This document shows positions 6,936-14,900 of a stretch of DNA of 17,819 nucleotides, in pieces. The stretch's first letter is position 1. Each line of letters begins with the position of its first letter. The notes beneath the pieces are model-generated. The model had not been told where the DNA came from and did no database searches. It saw nothing but the letters and a program-made list of their open reading frames with translations. Position numbers and translations under genes: made by a program. The DNA is from Methanobacteriota archaeon (GTDB lineage: Archaea > Thermoplasmatota > Thermoplasmata > RBG-16-68-12). The stretch spans positions 1 to 17,819 of the forward strand of contig VBLZ01000073.1 of NCBI GenBank assembly GCA_005878515.1, read 5' to 3'.

Positions 6936-8459
6936 ATGCCTCCCGGCGCGGTGGAGTTGAGTTACCTTGAAAAGAAAGTCCTCCTCGCGCTGGCCAAGCT
7001 CGAGAAGGCGGCGCCCGAGGAGATCCGGGCCGCGGGCAAGTTCCGGGAACTCGTCGAGGTGATGAATGCCGCTTCGTGGCTCCAGGCGAAAGGCCTCGTC
7101 ACGATGAAAGAACGGGTCATCCATTCGTACCGGCTGGCGAAGCCCGAGGTCGCGCGGCGGGAGCTGCCCGAGCGGAAGGCGCTGAAGGCCGCGATCAAGG
7201 CCGGAGGCCGGATCGAAGCGGCGCGCCTCAAGAGCACCTGCAAATTCGATGACGGGGAACTCGCGGTCGCCCTGGGATGGCTGCGTCGAAAGGGCTGGGC
7301 CGAGGTCTCGAAGGGGCCCGAAGGCAGTTTCGTCATCGTCACCTCGGCCGGTCGCGCGGCGGCCAATTCGAAAGGGCCCGATGAAATCCTCCTAGCTCGA
7401 CTGGCGAAGGGAGAGCTCACGGAGGATGCGATCGATCCGCGTCTGTTGCGCGATCTGAAGTCGCGACGGGAGCTCGTGAAGGAACGCGAATCCGTTCGCC
7501 GCGAAATCGCGTTGACGGCCGCGGGACAGAAGGTTCACGCCGCGGGGATCGAACTGAAAGAGGAAGTCGCGCAACCGACCACGGACCTGTTGCAATCAGG
7601 CAAATGGAAGACCGTCGACTTCCGCCGGTACGACACCAAGGCGTTCGCGCCCCTCATCCGACCCGGCAAGCGTCACGTCCTCGGCGCGTACATCGAGCGG
7701 ATCCGCCGGATCTTCCTCAGCATGGGCTTCACGGAGATCGAGGGAGACTTTGTGCTCCCCGCGTTCTGGAACTTCGATGCGCTCTTCCAGCCGCAAGATC
7801 ATCCGGCGCGGGACCAGCTCGACACGTTCTATCTGGAGAAGCCCGCGACGAGGCCGCTCCCGGACGACGGGATCGTGCGCCGGGTCGCGGAGGTCCACGA
7901 GACCGGAGGGGCTACCGGGAGCACCGGTTGGCGGTACACCTGGGACCGCAAGGAGGCGGAACGCGCCGTCCTCCGCTCGCACACGACCCCGATCACCTTG
8001 AGATGGCTCAACGAGCACCCCGATCCGCCACGGAAAGCGTTCATCATCGGACGCGTTTTCCGCCCGGATGCGATTGACTTCACGCACCTCCCGGAATTCC
8101 ATCAGATCGAGGGCGTCGTCATGGAGGAAGGCGCCAACCTCGCGCAACTGATCGGCGTGATCGAGGAGTTCTACCGCCGGCTCGGCTTCACCCGCGCGAA
8201 GTTTCGTCCCGGCTACTTCCCGTACACGGAGCCGAGCATGGAGCCGGAGGTCCAGCTGCCCGATGGGACGTGGATGGAGCTCGGCGGGAGCGGCATCTTC
8301 CGGCCCGAGGTGACGGAGCCGCTCGGCCTCAGAGCGCCCGTCCTGGCATGGGGCCTCGGCCTTGAGCGACTAATTATGGCCGTCGAAGGGATCTCGGACA
8401 TCCGCCAGCTGTACCTGAGCGACCTGGACTGGTTGCGAGACCACCGCGCCGTCCTCTGA
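6936..8459 (+). CDS. pheS: Phenylalanyl-tRNA synthetase alpha subunit, archaeal type
   Basis: A 507-aa class II aminoacyl-tRNA synthetase subunit that charges tRNA-Phe, normally as part of an (alpha-beta)2 enzyme. The first 200 or so residues form winged-helix-like modules typical of archaeal/eukaryotic PheS, beginning VELSYLEKKVLLALAKLE. The catalytic core includes LPAFWNFDALFQPQDHPARD, motif 2 around FHQIEGVVMEE (from residue 388) and motif 3 GLGLERLIM (from 473). ATG 6936 was chosen over ATG 6924 because the TATA box predicts transcription start near 6934; GTG 6951 would begin exactly at VELSYLEKK and is the other option. pheT is not adjacent; the next gene is a TPR protein, so the beta subunit must be elsewhere. 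Confidence 0.95.
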   Translation: MPPGAVELSYLEKKVLLALAKLEKAAPEEIRAAGKFRELVEVMNAASWLQAKGLVTMKERVIHSYRLAKPEVARRELPERKALKAAIKAGGRIEAARLKSTCKFDDGELAVALGWLRRKGWAEVSKGPEGSFVIVTSAGRAAANSKGPDEILLARLAKGELTEDAIDPRLLRDLKSRRELVKERESVRREIALTAAGQKVHAAGIELKEEVAQPTTDLLQSGKWKTVDFRRYDTKAFAPLIRPGKRHVLGAYIERIRRIFLSMGFTEIEGDFVLPAFWNFDALFQPQDHPARDQLDTFYLEKPATRPLPDDGIVRRVAEVHETGGATGSTGWRYTWDRKEAERAVLRSHTTPITLRWLNEHPDPPRKAFIIGRVFRPDAIDFTHLPEFHQIEGVVMEEGANLAQLIGVIEEFYRRLGFTRAKFRPGYFPYTEPSMEPEVQLPDGTWMELGGSGIFRPEVTEPLGLRAPVLAWGLGLERLIMAVEGISDIRQLYLSDLDWLRDHRAVL

Positions 8460-8495
8460 GTGCGCCGCATCCTGAATGAGAATCGCGTGGGAATC

Positions 8496-8503
8496 TTTAT
8501 TTG
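8496..8503 (+). promoter_or_regulatory. TATA-like element of the TPR gene
   Basis: TTTATTTG, 37 nt after the pheS stop, predicts transcription start near 8525, just before ATG 8534. It argues against the upstream TTG at 8501, which lies inside the box, and suggests a separate promoter from pheS. Confidence 0.5.
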
Positions 8504-8533
8504 CGTACCGAGAATCTGCGGCGCGGTCTTCGC

Positions 8534-9025
8534 ATGCCCTCCTCCGCCGAGAACGACATCAGCGCGGGCGAACAGGCCCTCGGCCAGCTCGATTACGATG
8601 CCGCCTACAAGCACTTCGACAAGGCGACCAAGGCCGATCCGACCAACGCGGTCGCGTTCTTCGGGAAAGCCGAGGCGGCCCTCGGAGTGCCGAAAGTCGA
8701 ACCGGAGGAGATTCTGGGGCTGTACAAGAAGGCCATCGACTTGGACGGCGAGAATCCGCAGTTCCGGGACGCCCTCGCCTCCTTCTGCGTCGACCTCGGA
8801 CGCTTCAACGACGCGGAGGAACAGTACAATGCCGCGGCCAAGTTGGACGAGGAGAACGCTCCGTTCTACTGGTCAGAGTTCGCCATTCAATATGCGCGGA
8901 AGGCGCCCCTCAAGATGGAACAGTTTCTCGACGACAAGACCCGGGACATGATCCGTCAGAAGGCCCTGACATACGCGTTGCGCGCCCTGGGGATCGAGAA
9001 AGAGGATGCGAAGCGGATTCTCTGA
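8534..9025 (+). CDS. Small TPR-repeat protein
   Basis: A 163-aa protein made largely of tetratricopeptide-like helical pairs. Residues about 10-43 (ISAGEQALGQLDYDAAYKHF, then DKATKADPTNAVAFFGKAEA) and about 76-110 (FRDALASFCVDLGRFNDAEEQYNAAAKLDEEN) fit the TPR pattern of small and aromatic residues; a third pair lies between them. No signal peptide, membrane segment or catalytic motif is seen, so it is probably a cytosolic binding protein. ATG 8534 was chosen because it follows the predicted transcription start by about 9 nt and no ribosome-binding site is present. It ends 5 nt before the convergent zinc-finger gene. Its partner is unknown; it is not closely similar to the TPR block in the gene at 1155-2900. 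Confidence 0.85.
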   Translation: MPSSAENDISAGEQALGQLDYDAAYKHFDKATKADPTNAVAFFGKAEAALGVPKVEPEEILGLYKKAIDLDGENPQFRDALASFCVDLGRFNDAEEQYNAAAKLDEENAPFYWSEFAIQYARKAPLKMEQFLDDKTRDMIRQKALTYALRALGIEKEDAKRIL

Positions 9026-9030
9026 GACCC

Positions 9031-9216
9031 TCACGCGACGCGGACTCCAGGACCCCGACCGCGTCGGCCCACGCGGCATTCGACGCAGACGCCCCCGGCG
9101 ATGTGCTCGTCGCAGGCGGGTCGTCCGCAGTTGGCGCAGGATCTGAGCGTCGGGCGGCTGCAGAGGTGGCAAAGCGCCGGTACCGCCATGGCGGCGACAT
9201 CGCACTCTGAAGCCAT
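9031..9216 (-). CDS. Small zinc-finger protein, cross-brace type
   Basis: A 61-aa protein with eight evenly placed potential zinc ligands: C16, C19, C27, C30, C35, H38, C44 and C47 (CxxC-x7-CxxC-x4-CxxH-x5-CxxC). This is the spacing of small HIT/B-box/AN1-like two-zinc cross-brace fingers, which usually mediate protein or RNA contacts. An Arg/Gly-rich tail (VGRRGRGPGVRVA) follows. The start is ATG 9216, 18 nt after the mptA stop, with a weak GAAGG upstream; ATG 9189 is a shorter alternative that keeps all ligands. It is probably co-transcribed with mptA. The regular ligand spacing makes a chance reading frame unlikely, although the family cannot be named with certainty. Confidence 0.75.
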   Translation of the reverse strand: MASECDVAAMAVPALCHLCSRPTLRSCANCGRPACDEHIAGGVCVECRVGRRGRGPGVRVA

Positions 9217-9234
9217 CAGCCTTCGCCAATCTGC

Positions 9235-10077
9235 TCAGAGGGCGCGCAGTTCGCCGAACGTCGTTGATCGCTCCGCGAATGCGTTGTGTTTGTGGATGGA
9301 CTCTTCGGCTTCCGACTTCACGCGCACCCACGTAGTGTCGGGCATCTTGGGGTAGCGCTTCAGAAGCCTGTCCAACACGTCGCGCACGACGTCCTCGACG
9401 AACTTCGGATTGCGGTGCGCCATCTCGACGAGGCGACCCTCGTCGGGTCGCTTCAGCAGGCCAAACGTCGGCGCGGACAGCGACTCCTCCACGATGTCGA
9501 TCAGCTCGTCCGCCTCGATGTCGTGGCCGGAGGGCTCCTGCAGGATCAGCGTCGTCCGGTTCCGCTGGTTGTGCGTGATGATCGGCACGCCCTCGGGCCA
9601 CCGCGTGAGTTCCGGGTGCTCCCGGAGGACGTCGTCTCGCACGGTCTCCATCGCGCATGGGCATGCCGTCATGCCGACGACCTCTACGCCGATGGATCGC
9701 ACGACATCTCGCTCCCCCCGTCGCGCGTTCGCGCGGGCGACGAGCCGATAGGGCTCGAGGGAGGTCCGGCCCCATGGCGAGGTCCGCTCGAGGAAGTACT
9801 CCGCCGTCGCCCATACTTCCGACGTCGTCGCATAGTCGTGTCGCTTCAGAAGGATTTGCGCGATGACCTCCGTGAGTTCTTCGAGGCTCCCGACCGGCTC
9901 TCGGACAGATCGGTCGACGACCTCGTTGATTGCCTCGAGATTCCGAGAGAGGTGCGATCCCTTCTGATCCTGCGGGAGATCGACAAACAAGTCGAGCGTC
10001 GTCGTCAGTGTCACAGCACGGTTCGGCCGACGGATCTGGACGGGCTTGACGACCCCCGTCACTCCGACCTTGTTCAA
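9235..10077 (-). CDS. mptA: GTP cyclohydrolase MptA (FolE2-type)
   Basis: The enzyme converts GTP to dihydroneopterin cyclic phosphate, the first step of archaeal pterin (tetrahydromethanopterin/folate-like) synthesis; family members are metal-dependent and distinct from FolE. Recognisable parts are VGVTGVVKPVQI, LFVDLPQDQKGSHLSRN (ends about 46), the GMTACPCAME active-site region (135-144, with C139 and C141), and HNQRNRTTLILQ. The only in-frame start is TTG 10077. However, the same frame upstream encodes IPKDVQSERVANGFR (about 10122-10078), which matches the usual family N-terminus (xPDVQ...VGVT). No ATG, GTG or TTG precedes it in frame, so the true start is unresolved (see findings). A small zinc-finger gene follows on the same strand. 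Confidence 0.92.
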   Translation of the reverse strand: MNKVGVTGVVKPVQIRRPNRAVTLTTTLDLFVDLPQDQKGSHLSRNLEAINEVVDRSVREPVGSLEELTEVIAQILLKRHDYATTSEVWATAEYFLERTSPWGRTSLEPYRLVARANARRGERDVVRSIGVEVVGMTACPCAMETVRDDVLREHPELTRWPEGVPIITHNQRNRTTLILQEPSGHDIEADELIDIVEESLSAPTFGLLKRPDEGRLVEMAHRNPKFVEDVVRDVLDRLLKRYPKMPDTTWVRVKSEAEESIHKHNAFAERSTTFGELRAL

Positions 10078-10381
10078 TCGAAATCCGTTCGCGACCCGCT
10101 CGCTCTGGACGTCCTTCGGGATTGACTCAACCCGGCCGGGTCTACCGAGCCGTACGCTTAAAACTTGCCGGCGTCAGTGCGCCGAACTGCATCGAGGGGC
10201 GCCAAGGCGAACCGGAGGCGGGGGCCGCGCTGAGGGCAGCACCTGCTCAAGCTTTGCGCAGCAATCCTTCCGCTCAAAGTGGCAAAGAAAGAGGTCGCGA
10301 GGGCCGCTCCCCGCCTTGCGGCGGGGATCGCCCGAAGCCCTCGCGGGTGGGCGTTGGTTGGGGGGAGGATTGTTGAGCGTC
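10078..10381. other. 304-nt gene-free gap with strong RNA-fold potential
   Basis: No convincing protein gene lies here. On the minus strand it spans the ftsZ-like stop to mptA, and the mptA N-terminal coding extension and promoter occupy its left end (about 10078-10164). The right half holds a stable hairpin: 10296-10304 pairs perfectly with 10337-10345 (9 bp), enclosing 10309-10315 paired with 10320-10326 (7 bp, 4-nt loop). CGCTCAA at 10271-10277 can also pair with TTGAGCG at 10373-10379. The plus strand between is G-rich (10345-10366). I searched by eye for RNase P and SRP RNA signatures on both strands and saw none. It may be a terminator/leader or an unassigned structured RNA. Confidence 0.45.
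10156..10164 (-). promoter_or_regulatory. TATA-like element upstream of mptA
   Basis: Minus strand reads GTTTTAAGC. Usual spacing predicts transcription start near 10134, directly before the IPKDVQ-coding stretch of mptA. This supports translation starting well upstream of TTG 10077. Confidence 0.4.
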
Positions 10382-11158
10382 TCAGCGGAGGCCGATGAAG
10401 CCGTCGTCGTTGAAGGCGACCGGCCCCACCTCCCAGGCCGCCTGGACCGTCTCCGGCGGCTGCACCTCGACGTGGATCGCGTGGTTGTTCTGCTCCTCGA
10501 TCTCCTTCGCCGCGTTCTCGACTTCCTCGGCGAGGGTCGTGAGGTACGACTTCGTCAGGTGGTCGACGACCCCTTGGACGATCGTGACGACCATGTAGCT
10601 AATGACTTGCATCGCTTCGTTGAAGGACATCTGGTCGGCGAACCGATTCAGCGAATCGTTCTCCACGACGATCACGCTGTCCGCCTCGCGACGGAACTCC
10701 TCGAGACCTTGTCGGGCGGCTTCCGTCCGACCTTCGATCTCGAACGGCAGGATCGCCACGCCGATCGTCACGGCCCCGTTCGCGCGCGCGGCCCGCGCGA
10801 CGACGGGCGCGGCTCCGGTTCCCGCAGCGCCGCCAAGTCCCGCGACGACGAAGACGATGTCCGAGGAGAGCGAGTCTCGCAGGGCCCCTTCCTGGTCCTC
10901 CGCGGACGCGCGGGCCCCGGCGATCCGGTCTTCTTCCGCGGGCTGTCCGAGCAGGATCTTCACGTCGCACTCGGCCTTCGAGAGCCCGGAGGGGTCCGTG
11001 TTCACCGCGATTGTCTCGACGCCCTTGATGTCGCGGTCGTAGAGCACGCTCACCATCTTGCCACCGGCGCCCCCGACTCCGACGACGGAGATTTTCGGGT
11101 CCACGGCATCCTCAAACAGGCTGCTGATGACTTCCTCGACGTAATCCCTGGGTACCAT
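10382..11158 (-). CDS. ftsZ: FtsZ-like protein lacking the T7 catalytic loop and C-terminal domain
   Basis: A 258-aa tubulin/FtsZ-family protein. It has the nucleotide-binding T1 region ISVVGVGGAGGKMV (23-36), the tubulin signature in a variant form GLGGAAGTGAAP (107-118), and VTIGVAILPFEIEGR. Typical FtsZ is about 350-400 aa. This protein reaches the end of helix 7, where ITKPGLINLDFADV would be expected, and reads LTKSYLTTLAEEV (201-213). The T7 aspartates are missing and only about 45 residues follow. It should bind GTP, but ordinary polymer-coupled hydrolysis is doubtful. ATG 11158 was chosen because AGGAGG sits 9 nt upstream; ATG 11176 overlaps that site. It lies downstream of a ribbon-helix-helix gene and a possible 34-aa ORF, as in archaeal cdrS-ftsZ clusters. 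Confidence 0.85.
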   Translation of the reverse strand: MVPRDYVEEVISSLFEDAVDPKISVVGVGGAGGKMVSVLYDRDIKGVETIAVNTDPSGLSKAECDVKILLGQPAEEDRIAGARASAEDQEGALRDSLSSDIVFVVAGLGGAAGTGAAPVVARAARANGAVTIGVAILPFEIEGRTEAARQGLEEFRREADSVIVVENDSLNRFADQMSFNEAMQVISYMVVTIVQGVVDHLTKSYLTTLAEEVENAAKEIEEQNNHAIHVEVQPPETVQAAWEVGPVAFNDDGFIGLR

Positions 11159-11172
11159 TGCGTCCGGCCTCC

Positions 11173-11277
11173 TCATTCCGCTACCGATCGAGGGAGGCCG
11201 GAAGGCAGTTCACTCCACTGAAGGCGTGCATCCCATCCCTTCATGACAGGTTCCCATCCGTTCCCTTTTTCCGTCAT
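11173..11277 (-). CDS. Possible 34-aa small ORF between RHH and ftsZ-like genes
   Basis: Starts at ATG 11277 (MTEKGNGWEPVMKGWDARLQ...) and stops with TGA at 11173-11175, which overlaps the AGGAGG ribosome-binding site of the ftsZ-like gene. Such an overlap is typical of translational coupling. A GGGAG sequence is present a little upstream. It fills most of the gap between two co-directional genes. No known family is recognised, and coding conservation cannot be judged from one sequence, so this is a tentative call. Confidence 0.35.
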   Translation of the reverse strand: MTEKGNGWEPVMKGWDARLQWSELPSGLPRSVAE

Positions 11278-11318
11278 TCGAGGTGACTCCCTTCCGGCGT
11301 CCGCCACGCCCGCGCGAT

Positions 11319-11699
11319 TCATGGCGGGATGACTCCGTCCTTGTCGCCCGTCGATACGGAGACGACCTTGCCGGTCATCTTGTCGACTTCCTTCCGGTGG
11401 TCTTCGATTTCCTTCACCCGGTCCCGCGTGAACCACTCCTCGATGCTGCGGACGACCGCGTGCTCCCGACTCAGGAAGTAGCCGTCCGCCACGAGGCGGT
11501 CGATCAGTTCGAGGTAGTACCGCGGGATGCGAATCTTGACCGTGTCGCCGCCCTCGCGGATCGTCTGGATATAGGCCTGGACCGCGTCGCGGACCAGCTG
11601 CGAGCGGTTCCCGTGCGACGTGCTCCCCTTCAGGAACGCGTCGATGAGCTCGAGGTTTTCTTTCTCGAGTCGTAGGGTGATCCGCTCGTTTTCGTCCAT
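11319..11699 (-). CDS. Tandem ribbon-helix-helix (CopG/CdrS-like) transcription regulator
   Basis: A 126-aa DNA-binding protein with two ribbon-helix-helix-like units. The first, about residues 5-48, has the strand RITLRL and helices LELIDAFLKG and SQLVRDAVQAYIQ. The second, about 53-95, has strand TVKIRI and helices YLELIDRLVADG and REHAVVRSIEEWF. A charged tail rich in Lys/Asp/Glu follows. RHH proteins dimerise and insert the strands into the DNA major groove. ATG 11699 has GAGGG just upstream; the longer open frame to 11822 crosses the promoter and was not used. The position upstream of an ftsZ-like gene matches haloarchaeal cdrS, an RHH regulator of ftsZ2 and cell division. A perfect inverted repeat in its own leader suggests autoregulation (inference). 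Confidence 0.85.
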   Translation of the reverse strand: MDENERITLRLEKENLELIDAFLKGSTSHGNRSQLVRDAVQAYIQTIREGGDTVKIRIPRYYLELIDRLVADGYFLSREHAVVRSIEEWFTRDRVKEIEDHRKEVDKMTGKVVSVSTGDKDGVIPP

Positions 11700-11729
11700 C
11701 CGAATCCCTCGCCTGAATCGCGAGAACAG

Positions 11730-11746
11730 GTATGACGAGGTCATAC
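11730..11746. promoter_or_regulatory. Perfect 7-3-7 inverted repeat, likely operator of the RHH gene
   Basis: GTATGAC-GAG-GTCATAC lies 31 nt before the RHH start codon and just downstream of the predicted transcription start (about 11775). Another half-site GTCATAC is at 11818-11824, upstream of the TATA box. RHH dimers typically bind such short inverted repeats, so autoregulation of the RHH/ftsZ-like operon is likely. Confidence 0.55.
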
Positions 11747-11796
11747 ACCATTCCGCACAATTTTCGGCGTGTTGTCCGCCGTATCCTGGGGCACGG

Positions 11797-11805
11797 TACA
11801 TATAC
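11797..11805 (-). promoter_or_regulatory. TATA-like element of the RHH/ftsZ-like operon
   Basis: Minus strand GTATATGTA, about 26 nt before a predicted transcription start near 11775 and about 100 nt before the RHH start codon. The half-site at 11818-11824 and the full inverted repeat at 11730-11746 flank it. Confidence 0.45.
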
Positions 11806-11957
11806 TTGTTGTCAATTGTCATACGACGTAGGACAAAGGGGCTCCATCGTCGCTCGGAATCGTGCCTGGAATGGCCGACCGATTTTTATTCTGTATGCCA
11901 AATAGATGACGCCTCACACCGGTGACGAACGAGATCGATCGGCGCTCCGAATCCGCC

Positions 11958-11972
11958 GCGAAAAGCTTTACG
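11958..11972 (+). promoter_or_regulatory. BRE/TATA promoter of leuS
   Basis: GCGAAAAG (BRE-like) followed by CTTTACG, centre about 11969. Archaeal spacing puts transcription start at about 11995, on the GTG itself, which makes leuS leaderless and supports the long N-terminus. Confidence 0.55.
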
Positions 11973-11994
11973 AGAATCGCTCTTATGTGCGCGC

Positions 11995-14900
11995 GTGGCG
12001 AAGAAGTCGCCTCGACCCAGCGGTCGGCGCAAAAGGCCCAAGGCCCGCCGCGCCGCCAAGCGCGGTGGTCGCCCTCGACCGCGGCCCAGGCCGAAGGCGC
12101 GTCGACCGGCGAGGCTGCGGGGGAAGGCGGGGCCACGCGTGCGCCCGCGCGCGAGGGCAAGGCCGCAGGGCCGGACGGGATCGGTCGACCTGCGCGAGAT
12201 CGAGGCCAAGTGGCAATCTGCGTGGGAACGTGAGCACGTATACGTCGCGCGCGCGGAGGTCGGTCGGCCGAAGTGGTACTCCACCGTGCCGTACCCGTAC
12301 ATGAACGGATACCAGCACCTGGGGTTCGGCACCTCGTTCCTGCGGGCCGAGTTCCAGTCTCGATTCCGGCGGATGCTGGGTTACAACGTCCTCCATCCGC
12401 AGGCGTTCCATTGCACCGGCCTGCCGATTCTAGGAGCCGCGAAGCGGATTGCGGAGAAAGAGCCGAAGCAGTGGGAGATCCTCCGGGCGATGGGCATCCC
12501 CGACCGGGAGATCCCGAAATTCGCGGATCCGATGCATTGGATCGAGGTCTTCCCCGCCGCGACGATGGACGACTTGAAGGCGCTCGGCGCGGCCGTCGAC
12601 TGGACGCGTTCCTTCATTACGACGCCGCTCAACCCGCCGTACGACGCGTTCGTGCGCTGGCAGTTCCACCGCCTCAAGGACGGCGGCTACGTGCGGATCG
12701 ACAAGCACCCGGTCATCTGGTGCCCGAAGGACCAGGCGCCGATCGGGGACCACGATCGCCTCGAGGGCGAGGGCGAGACGCCGATGGAATACACGCTGCT
12801 GAAGTTCCCCTTGGCCGACGGCCGGTTCCTCGTCGCGGCGACGATCCGGCCCGAGACCGTGTTCGGGCAGACGAACCTCTGGGTTGATCCCGACGCGGAA
12901 TACGTGGTGGCGAGGGTCGGCGACGAGCGGTGGATCCTCAATGACCTCGCGTCGAAGAAGCTCTCGGAGCAGGGAAAGTCGGTCGCGATCGAGTCGAGGA
13001 TCCATGGAGCCGACCTGCTCGGCAAGGATGTGGTGGCTCCCGCGATTAACCGGGCGATTCCGATTCTGCCCGGTTCCTTCATCGACCAGGGCCGCGGCAC
13101 CGGGACCGTGACGAGCGTGCCGTCGGATGCGCCGGACGACTACGTCGCCCTGCGCGATCTGCAGCAAGACGCTGTTCTCCTGGACAAGTACGATCTGGAC
13201 CCGGAGCGGATCCGGGCCATCCAGCCGATCCCGATTATCCGCACGCCCGGATGGGGGCCCTTGCCCGGTGTCGAGATCGTCGATCGCCTCGGGATTCGGA
13301 ACCAACAGGACCGCGAGAAACTCGAGCAGGCGAAGGCCGAGGTGTACAAGACCGGCTTCTACCGCGGCGTCCTGAACGAAAACTGCGGTCCCTACGCCGG
13401 CGTCCGAGTGGAAGTCGCCAAGGACGAAATTCGGAAGGAGCTGACGTCCAAAGGCCAAGCGGACCTGATGTACGAGCCGAGTGGCGTCGTCATCTGTCGG
13501 TGCATGACCCCGGCGATCGTTAAGGTCGTCGACAACCAATGGTTCCTCTCGTACGCCGATCCCGCATGGAAAGCGAAGGTCCACGAAGCGATTGCGTCGA
13601 TGGACCTGTACCCGGCGGCGCTGCGAAAGTGGTTCGACTATGTGACGGATTGGCTTCGAGACTGGCCGTGCGCCCACCACCGCGGCCTGGGGACGATCCT
13701 GCCGTGGGATTCGAACTGGGTGATCGAGTCCCTGAGCGACTCGACGATCTACATGGCGTACTACACGATCGCCCACGCGCTCCAGGGCGGGCACCTGCGT
13801 TCTCAGGTCCCGTGGGCCCAGCGCCTCGACGACTCGTTCTTCGACTTCGTGTTCTTCGGGAGCGGAAGCGCGAAGGCCGTCGCGTCCCGCATCGGCTTGG
13901 AGACGAAGGCGGTCGAGGACCTCCGACACGAGTTCGTGTATTGGTATCCGTTGGACCTGCGCAACACCGGGAAAGACCTGGTCCAGAACCACATGACATT
14001 CTGCCTGTTCGGACACACCGCCATCTTCCCGAAGGAGCTGTGGCCCCGCGGGTTCGGCGTGAACGGGTGGGTGCGCCTCGCGGGGCGGAAGATGTCGAAG
14101 TCCCGTGGGAACGTCTGGTACATCCGCGAGTCGGTGCGCGAGTGGGGCGCGGACGTCATCCGCTTGACCGTCGCCAACGCCGGAGATGGCCTCGACGATC
14201 CGAACGTCGACATGGACTTCGCCGAGTCCGCGAAGGCCCGCATCGAAGAGTGGCTCCGGTTCGCGACGGAGAAGCACGCCAGCCGCCGGGAGCACCATGG
14301 AATCGACGCGTGGTTCCTGAGCGTGCTCAACCGTTCGATTCAGGCGAGTCGTACCGCGATGGAGGGGATGAACTACAAGGCGGTCCTGCGTCACGGGTAT
14401 TTCGACTTGCAGGCGGCTTGGTCCTGGTACGTTCGGCGGTCGGAGGGGCGGCCGCACGCGGATGTACTGCGACGGTTCATCGATGTTCAAACGAAGTTGC
14501 TGGCCCCGTTCGTACCGCACGCCGCGGAGGAGATCTGGCACCGCCTCCGTGGCGAGGGGTTCGTGGTCAACTCGCGGTATCCGGAAGCCGTCGCGGGCGA
14601 GATTGATCCGCGGGCAGAGGCGGCCGAAGCCCTCCTCCAATCCACCATGGCCGACATCCGGGAGATCTTGAAAGTCACCGGGATCGCCCCGAAACGACTC
14701 GCGATCTACACCGCGCCAGCGTGGAAGATCCAGGTCCAGCGCATCGCACGGGACTTCGCGAAGCAAGGGCCCATCCCGATGAACGTCCTGATGGAGCGGG
14801 TCCTGGCGCAATCTGGAATGCGGGAACGCGCGAAGGAGGTCGCCGCATTCGCGAAGAAGGTCGCGGAAGATCTGAGGCACGCGAAGGCTGAGGACCTCGA

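Noticed and set aside
10078..10381. RNase P RNA or SRP RNA in the gap
   Set aside because: I looked on both strands for the conserved GAGGAAAGTC-type and SRP helix 8 (GGAA tetraloop with AGCAG) patterns and did not find them in proper form.
11700..11822. Upstream extension of the RHH gene to ATG 11822
   Set aside because: It would cross the TATA box, the transcription start and the operator-like repeat; ATG 11699 has a good ribbon-strand context and a GAGGG site.
11881..11994. A second TATA-like box at 11881-11888 and short plus-strand frames starting at 11906 and 11922
   Set aside because: These frames overlap the leuS start in other frames and give Arg/Ala-rich sequence without features. 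The box could be an alternative leuS promoter, but nothing shows it.
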